Below, in pieces: positions 8,546-16,013 of a stretch of 64,000 bases of DNA. The stretch lies in the NCBI RefSeq assembly GCF_019688735.1, contig NZ_JAIFYA010000003.1, positions 434,001 through 498,000 on the forward strand, in the 5' to 3' direction. The translations under genes and the position numbers were made by a program. Each line of letters opens with the position of its first letter. The first letter of the stretch is position 1. This DNA comes from Thermosulfurimonas sp. F29 (lineage in GTDB: Bacteria; Desulfobacterota; Thermodesulfobacteria; Thermodesulfobacteriales; Thermodesulfobacteriaceae). The notes under the pieces were generated by a model. The model worked only from the letters and a program-made list of their open reading frames with translations. It did no database searches and was not told the DNA's origin.

Positions 8546-9341
8546 TGCCCTGTCCTGCGGTGGGTGTGATCTCCGTTTCTTTCTGGAGGATCTCCCGGAA
8601 TGGCTACTCCATCAACTTGAGGTGGTTTACTGGCCGGAGCTCGGGGTGACGGAAGCTCCGGAAAGGACAATTCACATCGATATAGCCCTGGTTTGCGGAG
8701 CAATAAGAACCCCGGAACAGGAAAGGACGGTGAGAACCCTGCGCAGACGGGCTAGATCTTTAGTAGCGGTGGGAGCCTGCGCCCTTTACGGAGGAATTCC
8801 CGGTCTCCTCTGGGAAAAAGAGGAGGGCCCCCGACCGGTATCCCGGGTGGTCCCCTGCGATAGATTTATCCCCGGATGCCCTCCGGAGGCCCATACCCTG
8901 CGCAAGCATCTCGAGGATTTACGGCAGGGAAAAGAGAGAGAGGACCCACCGGTCTCCCTCTGCAAGGAGTGCCCCCGGGAAAGGCAGGCCTTTCGAATCA
9001 AAGGCGCATTAAGAATCACGGGAGGAACCTCGCGGAAGGAATGTTTTCTGGCCCTGGGGATAATCTGCTCGGGGCCGGTTACCCGGGGAGGTTGCGGGGC
9101 CGTGTGTATACGGGCGGGAGAACCCTGTCGGGGGTGTTACGGCCCCCTGGATCCCTTTTCAGGGGAACGCTTTCTCTCCGCCCTGGCCTCCGCTGTACCT
9201 TCGGCCGAAGGGGAGGAATTCTTGAGGGCGCTTGTGGATCCGGTGGGGATCCTCTTCCGCTTTTTTCTGGCCGAAAGTCCCATTCTTCGGATCAAAAAGG
9301 AAGACATCGATGGGGAAAAAAATCAGCATAAGACCCCTTAA
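8526..9341 (+). CDS. [NiFe] hydrogenase small subunit, MvhG-like
   Basis: Cytoplasmic [NiFe] hydrogenase electron-transfer subunit (group 3c-type context). There is no Tat leader. Cluster ligands include SCGGCD near the N terminus, VGACALYGG, FIPGCPPE, CKECPRE and a C-terminal GGCGAVC...CRGCYGP. The GTG at 8526 is chosen because the protein then begins MKVALYNALS directly before the CGGC ligand pair, and GGAGGG lies at 8511-8516. The region after FIPGCPPE is divergent. It overlaps the large subunit gene by 32 bases. Confidence 0.9.
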   Translation: MKVALYNALSCGGCDLRFFLEDLPEWLLHQLEVVYWPELGVTEAPERTIHIDIALVCGAIRTPEQERTVRTLRRRARSLVAVGACALYGGIPGLLWEKEEGPRPVSRVVPCDRFIPGCPPEAHTLRKHLEDLRQGKEREDPPVSLCKECPRERQAFRIKGALRITGGTSRKECFLALGIICSGPVTRGGCGAVCIRAGEPCRGCYGPLDPFSGERFLSALASAVPSAEGEEFLRALVDPVGILFRFFLAESPILRIKKEDIDGEKNQHKTP

Positions 9342-10629
9342 ACGCATAGAGGGTGAGGCGGGGCTGGAAATAGTCCTTGATGAACGACACAGGGTAAGCC
9401 GGATCAAGTTTACCAGTGAAGCGTTCCGGGGATTCGAGCATTTCTGCGTGGGGCGTCGGGTGGAGGAGATGCCCTTTCTGGCCAGCCGGATCTGCGGCAT
9501 CTGCGCCGAGGCCCATTACCTGGCCTCCCTCAAGGCCCTGGATCAGATTTTTAGGAGCCCTCCTCCCCCCCAGGTGCAGCGCATACGGCGAATCTTCTTT
9601 CTGGCCGGCTTCATACGGGACCATCTCACGGTACTCTCTCTGTTTGCTCTTCCGGAAACCTCCTCGGAAAAAAAGGATTCCCTATGTTTCCTTAAAGAAA
9701 AAGGAATCCTTCCGGAGTTTCTCGCAGCCCGAAAGGGCCTGGCCACCATTCTTGAGACCATAGGAGGAAGGAAACTTCACGGCGGAAGTGGACTGCCCGG
9801 GAGCTGGGGAACCCCGCTTGATTCCTCCCGAATTAAATTCCTCGGAGAGGTCACACGGAAGGTCCAAAAAAAAATTTTCTCTTTAGGCCGGATTTTCTGG
9901 GAGGTCTTCTCCCGGGATGCCTTGCTCCGGGAGAAAATCTTTCTTCCTCTGCGAAAAGAAAGAGGCCTTGTGGCCCTTGGATCGGATTTCACGGAGGGAA
10001 GTCTCCTGGTCTTCCGGAAAACCATCCAGGCAGTAGAGGATTATCGAAAAGTTCTTGTGGAATCCCCGGGAGGGGAAGAAACCTCCCTTAAAGGAAAAAC
10101 CTACATGGTGGGCCCATGGGCGCGTTTTCGTCTCTGGTCCCCTCCGCGGGACTCCGTTCTCGCGGAGCTTCGCGAAAAACTATTTAACTGTTTAAAACAG
10201 TTAAAAGGACTCTCCCCCGCGCTCTTACATCTCTTTAGGGTCTATGAGCTCATGCTGGCCGCGGAAAAACTTCTCCAGGAAGTGGAAACTCTGGAGGAGT
10301 TTTTCCCCGAAGAAAAAACGGACCTCGGGCCGGGCAATCCCGAAGGGGTGGGCCTGGTGGAGGCCCCCCGGGGACTTCTCATCCACCATTATCGCATAGA
10401 TGGGCTGGGACGCATAACATGGCTGCGCATTCTGACCCCAACCGCCCAGAACCTGAAGGCCCTGAAAGAAGACCTAGAAAATTCTCTAAAAAAGACCACT
10501 AAAATTTCTGAAAATGTCCTTTTCTTCCTTGAAGAGATTATAAGAGCCTATGATCCATGCGTACCATGCATGATACATCTCCTTTTCCCCGAGAAAAAGC
10601 AACATTATAAGGCTGCTATTTTACGATAA
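9310..10629 (+). CDS. [NiFe] hydrogenase large subunit, MvhA-like
   Basis: Catalytic subunit of the Hdr-linked hydrogenase. Both active-site pairs are present: SRICGIC near residue 62 and DPCVPC near the C terminus, followed by IHLL. The residues after the His form a 16-aa extension, consistent with a C-terminal peptide removed by a maturation protease. A dedicated protease for this subunit is not adjacent; the hupD-like gene at 14294 is in the other operon. ATG 9310 gives MGKKISIRPLKRIEGE, the family's usual start, with AAGGA just upstream. The middle of the protein is poorly conserved and Lys/Glu-rich. Ni ligands are all Cys, so it is not a [NiFeSe] enzyme. Confidence 0.9.
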   Translation: MGKKISIRPLKRIEGEAGLEIVLDERHRVSRIKFTSEAFRGFEHFCVGRRVEEMPFLASRICGICAEAHYLASLKALDQIFRSPPPPQVQRIRRIFFLAGFIRDHLTVLSLFALPETSSEKKDSLCFLKEKGILPEFLAARKGLATILETIGGRKLHGGSGLPGSWGTPLDSSRIKFLGEVTRKVQKKIFSLGRIFWEVFSRDALLREKIFLPLRKERGLVALGSDFTEGSLLVFRKTIQAVEDYRKVLVESPGGEETSLKGKTYMVGPWARFRLWSPPRDSVLAELREKLFNCLKQLKGLSPALLHLFRVYELMLAAEKLLQEVETLEEFFPEEKTDLGPGNPEGVGLVEAPRGLLIHHYRIDGLGRITWLRILTPTAQNLKALKEDLENSLKKTTKISENVLFFLEEIIRAYDPCVPCMIHLLFPEKKQHYKAAILR

Positions 10630-10630
10630 A

Positions 10631-10700
10631 GTAAAATTTTGTCAATTTTTATTCTAAAAAATTTTACAAATTTCTCTTTTCGTCTCTAAAAGTCGAAAAG
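10631..10700. repeat. two inverted repeats between the Hdr-Mvh operon and the uptake hydrogenase promoter
   Basis: GTAAAATTTT at 10631-10640 is exactly complementary to 10658-10667 (17-base spacer). CTTTTCG at 10676-10682 is exactly complementary to 10694-10700 (11-base spacer). The region is far more AT-rich than its surroundings. The first could end the upstream transcript. The second lies just upstream of the -35 element at 10716 and could be an operator or activator site. Confidence 0.5.
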
Positions 10701-10715
10701 ACCTGTAAATTAGAA

Positions 10716-10744
10716 TTGACTAAAGAGAAGATCTTCCGTACAAT
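10716..10744 (+). promoter_or_regulatory. sigma-70-type promoter of the uptake hydrogenase operon
   Basis: TTGACT at 10716-10721 and TACAAT at 10739-10744 are separated by exactly 17 bases, both near consensus. The hydrogenase small-subunit ATG is 30 bases further, behind AAGGAGGGG. No sigma-54 GG/GC element was seen here. Confidence 0.75.
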
Positions 10745-10773
10745 TTGAATGTTAAAAACATAAGGAGGGGAAG

Positions 10774-11877
10774 ATGGCCAGGATTCCTTCCCTAGCGGCA
10801 GGGGGGCTTTCCCGTCGGGACTTTCTCAAGATCTGCACCATAGCCACCGCCACCATGGGATTGCCCGTGGAGATGGTGGACCGGGTGGCCGCCGCGGTAA
10901 GGTCTCCGGAACGACCGCCGGTGATCTGGCTCCATTTCATGGAATGTACCGGATGCACGGAGAGTCTCCTGCGCTCCTCGCATCCCCCGCTGGGTCGCCT
11001 TATCCTGGAGCTCATCTCCCTTGAGTATCACGAGACTCTCATGGCCGGGGCCGGTGAGCAGGCCGAGGAGGCCCTCAAGGCCGCCCTCAAGAGGTACGAG
11101 GGGCGCTACATCTGCGTGGTGGAGGGCGGTATCTCCACCAAAGACGGCGGGATATACTGTCAGATCGGAGGGCGCACGGCCCTCGAGATAGCCCGGGAGG
11201 TGGGAGAGAAGGCCGGGGCGGTGATCGCCATAGGGACCTGTGCGGCCTTCGGAGGGATTCAGGCCGCGGCCCCCAATCCCACCGGGGCGGTGGGTCTCGG
11301 CAAAGTGCTGAGAAGGCCGGTGATCAACATCCCGGGGTGCCCGCCCAATCCCTACAACTTCCTCTCCACCGTGCTCTACATTCTCACCTTCGGCCATCCA
11401 CCGGAACTGGACGAGCTTTCCCGTCCCAAGTTTGCCTATGGTCGAAGGATACACGATCACTGTCCCCGACGCCCCCACTTCGACGAAGGGCGTTTCGTGG
11501 AATCCTTCGGGGATCCCGCCCATCAGAAGGGTTACTGTCTTTACAAGGTGGGGTGCAAGGGGCCGGTTACCTATTCCAACTGCCCGGTTCTGCGCTTCTG
11601 CGATGTGGGAGCCTGGCCGATAGGATCCGGCCATCCGTGCATAGGGTGCACCGAGCCGGAATTCTGGGATCGAATGAGTCCCTTCTACGAGCATCTTCCC
11701 AAGATCTACATTCCTGTGGGCGGAGGAGTCAGGGCCGAGGCCGAAAAGGTGGGCAAGGTGGCGGTGGGGGCCGCGGCGGCAGTGGTAGCGGCTCATGCCG
11801 CTGCCGGTGTGCTCAAAAAAGCGGTCAAAAGCGTGGTCGGCCCTAAAACCGTCGATAAAGATTCCCATGAAGAATAA
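10774..11877 (+). CDS. membrane-bound uptake [NiFe] hydrogenase small subunit (group 1)
   Basis: Exported electron-transfer subunit of an H2-oxidising hydrogenase. A Tat signal is present (SRRDFLK, residues 13-19, then a hydrophobic stretch). Proximal cluster ligands are CTGC (58-61), without the extra Cys of O2-tolerant enzymes. Further ligands are in GTCAAFGG, IPGCPPNPY, the HDHCPRR segment, KVGCKGP and GHPCIGCTEP. The C terminus carries an Ala-rich hydrophobic helix (about 325-350) that should anchor it to the membrane next to cytochrome b. The start has a strong AAGGAGG. Codon use is more GC-biased than in the preceding operon. Confidence 0.96.
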   Translation: MARIPSLAAGGLSRRDFLKICTIATATMGLPVEMVDRVAAAVRSPERPPVIWLHFMECTGCTESLLRSSHPPLGRLILELISLEYHETLMAGAGEQAEEALKAALKRYEGRYICVVEGGISTKDGGIYCQIGGRTALEIAREVGEKAGAVIAIGTCAAFGGIQAAAPNPTGAVGLGKVLRRPVINIPGCPPNPYNFLSTVLYILTFGHPPELDELSRPKFAYGRRIHDHCPRRPHFDEGRFVESFGDPAHQKGYCLYKVGCKGPVTYSNCPVLRFCDVGAWPIGSGHPCIGCTEPEFWDRMSPFYEHLPKIYIPVGGGVRAEAEKVGKVAVGAAAAVVAAHAAAGVLKKAVKSVVGPKTVDKDSHEE

Positions 11878-11889
11878 AGGGGGCGAACT

Positions 11890-13602
11890 ATGGCGCGTAA
11901 GAAGATCACCATAGATCCCGTTACCCGAATCGAGGGGCACCTGCGCATCGATGTGGAGGTGGAGGGAGGCCGGGTGCGGGAGGCCTGGGCCTCGGCCCAG
12001 ATGTGGCGGGGCATCGAGGTTATCCTTAGGGGGAGGGATCCTAGAGATGCCTGGGCCTTCACCCAGCGGTTCTGCGGGGTCTGCACCACCGTGCACGCCA
12101 TCGCCTCGGTGCGGGCCGTGGAAAACGCCCTTCAGATGGAAATCCCCCTTAACGCTCAATATGTGCGGAACATCATTCTCTGCGCCCACGCCCTCCACGA
12201 CCACATCGTGCACTTCTATCACCTTTCGGCCCTGGACTGGGTGGATGTGGTCTCGGCGCTCAAGGCCGACCCGGTAAAGACCGCCCGCCTGGCCCAGAGC
12301 CTCTCGGACTGGCCCGGAAACAGCGTGACCCTATTCCGGGAGGTCAAAAAGAGACTCGAGAAGTTCGTGGCCAGCGGGCAGCTCGGCCCCTTCAGCACCG
12401 GCTACTGGGGGCACCCGGCCATGAAGCTCCCGCCGGAGGTGAACCTCCTCGCCGTGGCGCACTATCTACAGGCCCTGGATTATCAGTACAAGGCCAACCA
12501 AGTGGTGGCCATTTTCGGGGGCAAGACCCCGCACATCCAGACGGTAATCGTGGGAGGAGTGGCTCTGGCCATCAATCCGGAAAACGAGGCCACCCTCAAC
12601 ATGGAACGCCTGGCCTGGGCCCGGGAACTCCTTCTCCGGGTCCGGGACTTCGTGCACCGGGTCTACTTTGTGGATGCGGTGGCCCTTGCGGCTCTTTATT
12701 CCGAATGGTTCAAGATCGGAGCGGGGGTGACCAATTATTTGGCCGTGCCCGACCTCCCCTTAGATACCCGGGGCACCAGGTTTGATCTGCCGGGGGGAAC
12801 GATCTTTAACGGGGATCTCAACTCGGTTAAACCCATCGGTAGCTTCAACGACCCCTACTTCCGGGACAATGTGGCCGAGAGCATTACCCATTCCTGGTAC
12901 GACGGGGACTGGACCCGCCACCCCTGGCAGGAGGACACCGTCCCCCGGTATACCGGCTTTGAGGAAAAGGGCAAGTACTCCTGGGCCAAGGCCCCGCGTT
13001 TTACCGGAGAGCCCATGCAGGTGGGGCCCCTGGCGCAGGTGCTGGTGGGCTACGCCCTGGGGCACAAGGAGATCAAAAAGTGGACCGACGAGGCCCTGAA
13101 GAGGATCTCGTCCATCTCCGGGAAAAGGATCACCATCAAAGATTTTCATTCCACCATGGGACGGCAGGTGGCCCGGGCCATCCGGGCCGCGGTGCTGGCG
13201 GACCTGGCCCTCAAACACCTGGACCTCCTCATGCAGAACATCGCCCACGGAAACCTCGAGATCTATCCCTACCGCAAACCCCCGACCTTCCCCAAAGGAG
13301 AGATTATGGGGTTCGGGTTTCACGAAGCCCCCCGGGGAGCGCTTTCGCACTGGGTGGTCATAGATAACGGGAAGATCAGGAACTACCAGGCGGTGGTGCC
13401 CTCCACCTGGAATGTGAGCCCCAGGTGTCAGCTGGGCAAACGCGGCCCCTACGAGGCCAGCCTCTTAGGCAATCCGGTGGCCGTGCCGGAAAAACCGCTG
13501 GAGGTCCTGCGGACCATCCACTCCTTCGATCCCTGCATCGCCTGTGCGGTGCATGTACTGGACCCGGCCCGCAGGGAGATCGTAAGGGTAAAGGCCCTTT
13601 AA
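11890..13602 (+). CDS. membrane-bound uptake [NiFe] hydrogenase large subunit (group 1)
   Basis: Catalytic periplasmic subunit, carried out by the Tat signal of its partner. The N terminus (IDPVTRIEGHLRIDV) and the Ni ligand motifs RFCGVC (about residue 60) and DPCIAC near the C terminus are intact. A conserved His follows (AVHV), then a short peptide to be cleaved by the HupD-type protease encoded two genes downstream. Length 570 aa is normal. All Ni ligands are Cys. It lies 12 bases after the small subunit gene and 13 before the cytochrome, so all three are one unit. Confidence 0.97.
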   Translation: MARKKITIDPVTRIEGHLRIDVEVEGGRVREAWASAQMWRGIEVILRGRDPRDAWAFTQRFCGVCTTVHAIASVRAVENALQMEIPLNAQYVRNIILCAHALHDHIVHFYHLSALDWVDVVSALKADPVKTARLAQSLSDWPGNSVTLFREVKKRLEKFVASGQLGPFSTGYWGHPAMKLPPEVNLLAVAHYLQALDYQYKANQVVAIFGGKTPHIQTVIVGGVALAINPENEATLNMERLAWARELLLRVRDFVHRVYFVDAVALAALYSEWFKIGAGVTNYLAVPDLPLDTRGTRFDLPGGTIFNGDLNSVKPIGSFNDPYFRDNVAESITHSWYDGDWTRHPWQEDTVPRYTGFEEKGKYSWAKAPRFTGEPMQVGPLAQVLVGYALGHKEIKKWTDEALKRISSISGKRITIKDFHSTMGRQVARAIRAAVLADLALKHLDLLMQNIAHGNLEIYPYRKPPTFPKGEIMGFGFHEAPRGALSHWVVIDNGKIRNYQAVVPSTWNVSPRCQLGKRGPYEASLLGNPVAVPEKPLEVLRTIHSFDPCIACAVHVLDPARREIVRVKAL

Positions 13603-13615
13603 AGGGGGGATAACC

Positions 13616-14287
13616 ATGAAAAGGGAGAAGAGGCTTTACCGTCGGGTTTTCGTCTGGAGCTGGGCCCTGCGGCTTTTCCACTGGGCTTTTGCCTTATCGT
13701 GTGCGGTCCTCCTTCTCACCGGAATCTACATCCACTATCCACCCATCACCACCAAGTGGGCGGAATTCAAACCCCAGCATCTCATGGCCACGCTGCGTTA
13801 CTATCACTTCGCCGCGGCCTATGTCTTTATGGCCGCTCTTGCGGTGAGGATTTACCTCCTCTTTTTCGGAAACCGCTACGAGCGGGCTACCGACTTTCTG
13901 CCCGTCAATCGCCGCAATCTGCGTTCCTTCTGGCAGTCCCTCAAGTTCTACCTGTACCTCACCGACGAACACGAATGGCGCATGGGACACACGGTGCTGG
14001 CCGGAACCATTTACTTCCTGCTGTTTCTCGCGGCCATAACGATGTCCCTTACGGGACTTTACATGCTCTATCCGGATGTCTCCTGGATCGACCGGATGGG
14101 AGTGGCCCTTTTCGGTTCCATGCAGATGGCCCGTTTTATCCACTACATCCTTCACTGGTGCTTCATCTTCTTCGTGATCGTGCACCTCTACATCGCCATC
14201 TGGAACGACTTCAAGGCGCCCGAGGCCATCATTTCCGGGGCCTTTTCCGGCTCCAAGTTCATGCCGGCCGATGTAGAGGAGGACTAG
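13616..14287 (+). CDS. hydrogenase b-type cytochrome subunit
   Basis: Diheme cytochrome b that anchors the hydrogenase and passes electrons to the menaquinone pool. The 223-residue product has four predicted membrane segments (about 22-45, 60-82, 125-148, 173-197) with His residues placed as heme ligands (e.g. RLFHWAFA, RYYHFAAAY, HYILHW, VHLYIAIW). HyaC/HupC length is typical. Start ATG follows AAAGGGGGG. The menaquinone genes mqnB and mqnD at 45685-47102 support a menaquinone acceptor. Confidence 0.93.
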   Translation: MKREKRLYRRVFVWSWALRLFHWAFALSCAVLLLTGIYIHYPPITTKWAEFKPQHLMATLRYYHFAAAYVFMAALAVRIYLLFFGNRYERATDFLPVNRRNLRSFWQSLKFYLYLTDEHEWRMGHTVLAGTIYFLLFLAAITMSLTGLYMLYPDVSWIDRMGVALFGSMQMARFIHYILHWCFIFFVIVHLYIAIWNDFKAPEAIISGAFSGSKFMPADVEED

Positions 14288-14293
14288 ACTTTA

Positions 14294-14791
14294 ATGAAGG
14301 GAAAGGCCCTGGTGGTAGGGGTGGGCAACCTCCTGCTGAAGGACGAGGGATTCGGGGTACATGTGGTGCGGGAGCTGGAGAACCGCTACGCCCTTCCTCC
14401 GGAGCTCGAAGTGGTGGACGGAGGCTGTCTGGGGCTTTCCCTTATAGATTACCTGCGAGACAAGGATCTGGCCGTGGTGGTGGATGTGGTGGCGGAATCG
14501 GCTCCGGCGGGGACCCTCCTCGTCTTTGACGAGGAGGGGCTGAGTCGCTTTGAGGTGCTCAGGCCGCGTTCCATGCACGATTTCGGCCTGGTGGAGGCCC
14601 TCAGGTTTGCGGAGTTTGCCGGTGTTTTTCCGCGCAAGTTGCGGGTGCTGGCGGCCGTGCCCCGGGATCTATCCCCCGGTCTGGGGCTATCCCCTCCGTT
14701 GAGGGAAGCCCTGGATCGGGCCCTGGAGTGGCTCGAAGCGGAGCTGAACCGGGAGGGAATTCCTTTGCGGAGGCGGGAGGCGTGTGCGTAG
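14294..14791 (+). CDS. hydrogenase maturation protease (HyaD/HupD family)
   Basis: Nickel-dependent endopeptidase that removes the C-terminal peptide of the large subunit after Ni insertion. The diagnostic GNLLLKDEGFGVHVV is at residues 11-25 and VDGG follows near residue 41; the acidic Ni-sensing residues and a C-terminal-half His (MHDFGL) are present. The length is 165 aa. It starts 6 bases after the cytochrome stop, with GGAGG upstream. It probably serves the group 1 enzyme; whether it also processes the Mvh-like subunit is open. Confidence 0.92.
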   Translation: MKGKALVVGVGNLLLKDEGFGVHVVRELENRYALPPELEVVDGGCLGLSLIDYLRDKDLAVVVDVVAESAPAGTLLVFDEEGLSRFEVLRPRSMHDFGLVEALRFAEFAGVFPRKLRVLAAVPRDLSPGLGLSPPLREALDRALEWLEAELNREGIPLRRREACA

Positions 14792-15015
14792 GGGTGCCCA
14801 TGCGCCTTAAGGAAATCGATTATCCGGTGGGGGTGGCCGAGGCCGAGGGAGTGGAAATGCCCGTGTACCTCCACCTGATTCCCGAGGAGGAGCTGGCCCC
14901 CGGCGACTGGGTGATCGTCCATGTGGGATTCGCCATCCAGAAGATCCGTCCGGAGGAGGCCCGGGAGACCTGGAGACTCCTGCGGGAGATAGAGGAAACC
15001 GTAGGCCATGCATGA
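14782..15015 (+). CDS. hypC: hydrogenase maturation chaperone HypC
   Basis: HypC escorts the Fe(CN)2CO unit to the large subunit with HypD. The essential second-position Cys fixes the start: GTG at 14782 gives M-C-V-G-V-P-M-R, and GGAGG at 14769-14773 is well spaced. An open frame runs upstream but lacks this signature. The length is 77 aa. It overlaps the protease gene by 10 bases and hypA by 8. Confidence 0.92.
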   Translation: MCVGVPMRLKEIDYPVGVAEAEGVEMPVYLHLIPEEELAPGDWVIVHVGFAIQKIRPEEARETWRLLREIEETVGHA

Positions 15016-15349
15016 GGCCGGTCTTGCGGCGGCGCTTGCGGAGGAGCTCCTGGAAATCGCACGGCGGGAGGGGGGACGGATCCTGAGATTTTCGGTGGAA
15101 ATAGGGGCCCTTTCCGGGGTGGACCCCGAGGCCTTTCGGCTGGCCTACGAGGCCCTGCGGGAGACGGTGGAGGAGTTGAGGGAGACCGAGATGCAGCTGG
15201 TGTTGGTGCCGGGACGCTTCCGGTGTCAGCGATGTGGAAGGGAGTTCGAGGGGGATTACTTTGCCGTGTGTCCGGGATGCGGAGACCCGGGCAAGAGCGT
15301 TCTTTCCGGTGAGGAATTGCTGTTGAGGGAGGTGGAACTGGATGTGTGA
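15008..15349 (+). CDS. hypA: hydrogenase nickel incorporation protein HypA
   Basis: Nickel metallochaperone acting with HypB. The N-terminal MHE Ni site is intact (MHEAGLAAAL). The zinc domain has CQRC and CPGC pairs (about residues 74-93). At 113 aa the length is standard. It overlaps hypC by 8 bases and hypB by 8. Confidence 0.96.
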   Translation: MHEAGLAAALAEELLEIARREGGRILRFSVEIGALSGVDPEAFRLAYEALRETVEELRETEMQLVLVPGRFRCQRCGREFEGDYFAVCPGCGDPGKSVLSGEELLLREVELDV

Positions 15350-16013
15350 GACCTGCGGCTGCGGGGAGCGTACCCTGCGCCTCGAGGTTTCCCGGGAGCT
15401 ACTTGCCGGGAACGAGGAAGCAGCCCGGCGTAACCGGGAGTGGTTTGAGCGTCTGGGGGTACGGGTGATCAATCTGGTGGGGTCTCCCGGTGCCGGCAAG
15501 ACCTCCCTCATCGAGGCCACGGTGCACGCCCTTTCGGGCCGGAGGATGGCCGTCATCGAGGGTGATCCGGAGACGCGGCGCGACGCCGAAAGGCTTTCCA
15601 GGCTGGGATTGCCGGTGGCGGCGGTGACCACGGGGGGAATATGCCACCTCGACGCCCGAATGGTGCACCGGGCCTTTCACGATCTCGTGGAGCACTCCCC
15701 GGAGCTGGTCTTCATCGAAAATGTGGGCAACCTCCTGTGTCCCGCCGACTTTCATCTGGGCGAACACCTCACCGTGGTGGTGCTCTCGGTCACCGAGGGA
15801 GAGGACAAACCGGAAAAGTATCCTCAGGCCTTCCGGCGGGCCCGGGCCCTGGTCCTTACCAAGATAGATCTCCTGCCCTATCTGGATGTGGATCCGGACC
15901 GAATCGTCGAACTCGCCCGAAGGATAAACCCGACCCTGGAGGTCTTCCCCCTTTCGGCCAGAACGGGTGAGGGGCTTGCGGCCTGGGTGAGGTTTGTCTC
16001 TTCCCTCCTATGA
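15342..16013 (+). CDS. hypB: hydrogenase nickel incorporation GTPase HypB
   Basis: GTPase that drives nickel delivery to the large subunit. It begins MCETCGCG, the high-affinity N-terminal Ni motif, without the long His-rich stretch seen in some species. The G domain has Walker A GSPGAGKTS (47-55), a metal-binding CHLDARM segment, IENVGNLLCP and the G4 motif TKID. The length is 223 aa. The GTG at 15342 overlaps hypA; the stop overlaps hypF by 4 bases. Confidence 0.96.
   Translation: MCETCGCGERTLRLEVSRELLAGNEEAARRNREWFERLGVRVINLVGSPGAGKTSLIEATVHALSGRRMAVIEGDPETRRDAERLSRLGLPVAAVTTGGICHLDARMVHRAFHDLVEHSPELVFIENVGNLLCPADFHLGEHLTVVVLSVTEGEDKPEKYPQAFRRARALVLTKIDLLPYLDVDPDRIVELARRINPTLEVFPLSARTGEGLAAWVRFVSSLL

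Noticed and set aside
10792-12222. 476-codon open frame opposite the uptake hydrogenase
   Set aside because: High-GC shadow: the plus strand has two complete hydrogenase subunits with all active-site motifs.
13500-13602. [NiFeSe] hydrogenase (Sec at the C-terminal Ni ligand)
   Set aside because: The codon in DPCIAC is TGC, and no in-frame TGA occurs there; the same holds for the Mvh-like subunit at 10550.
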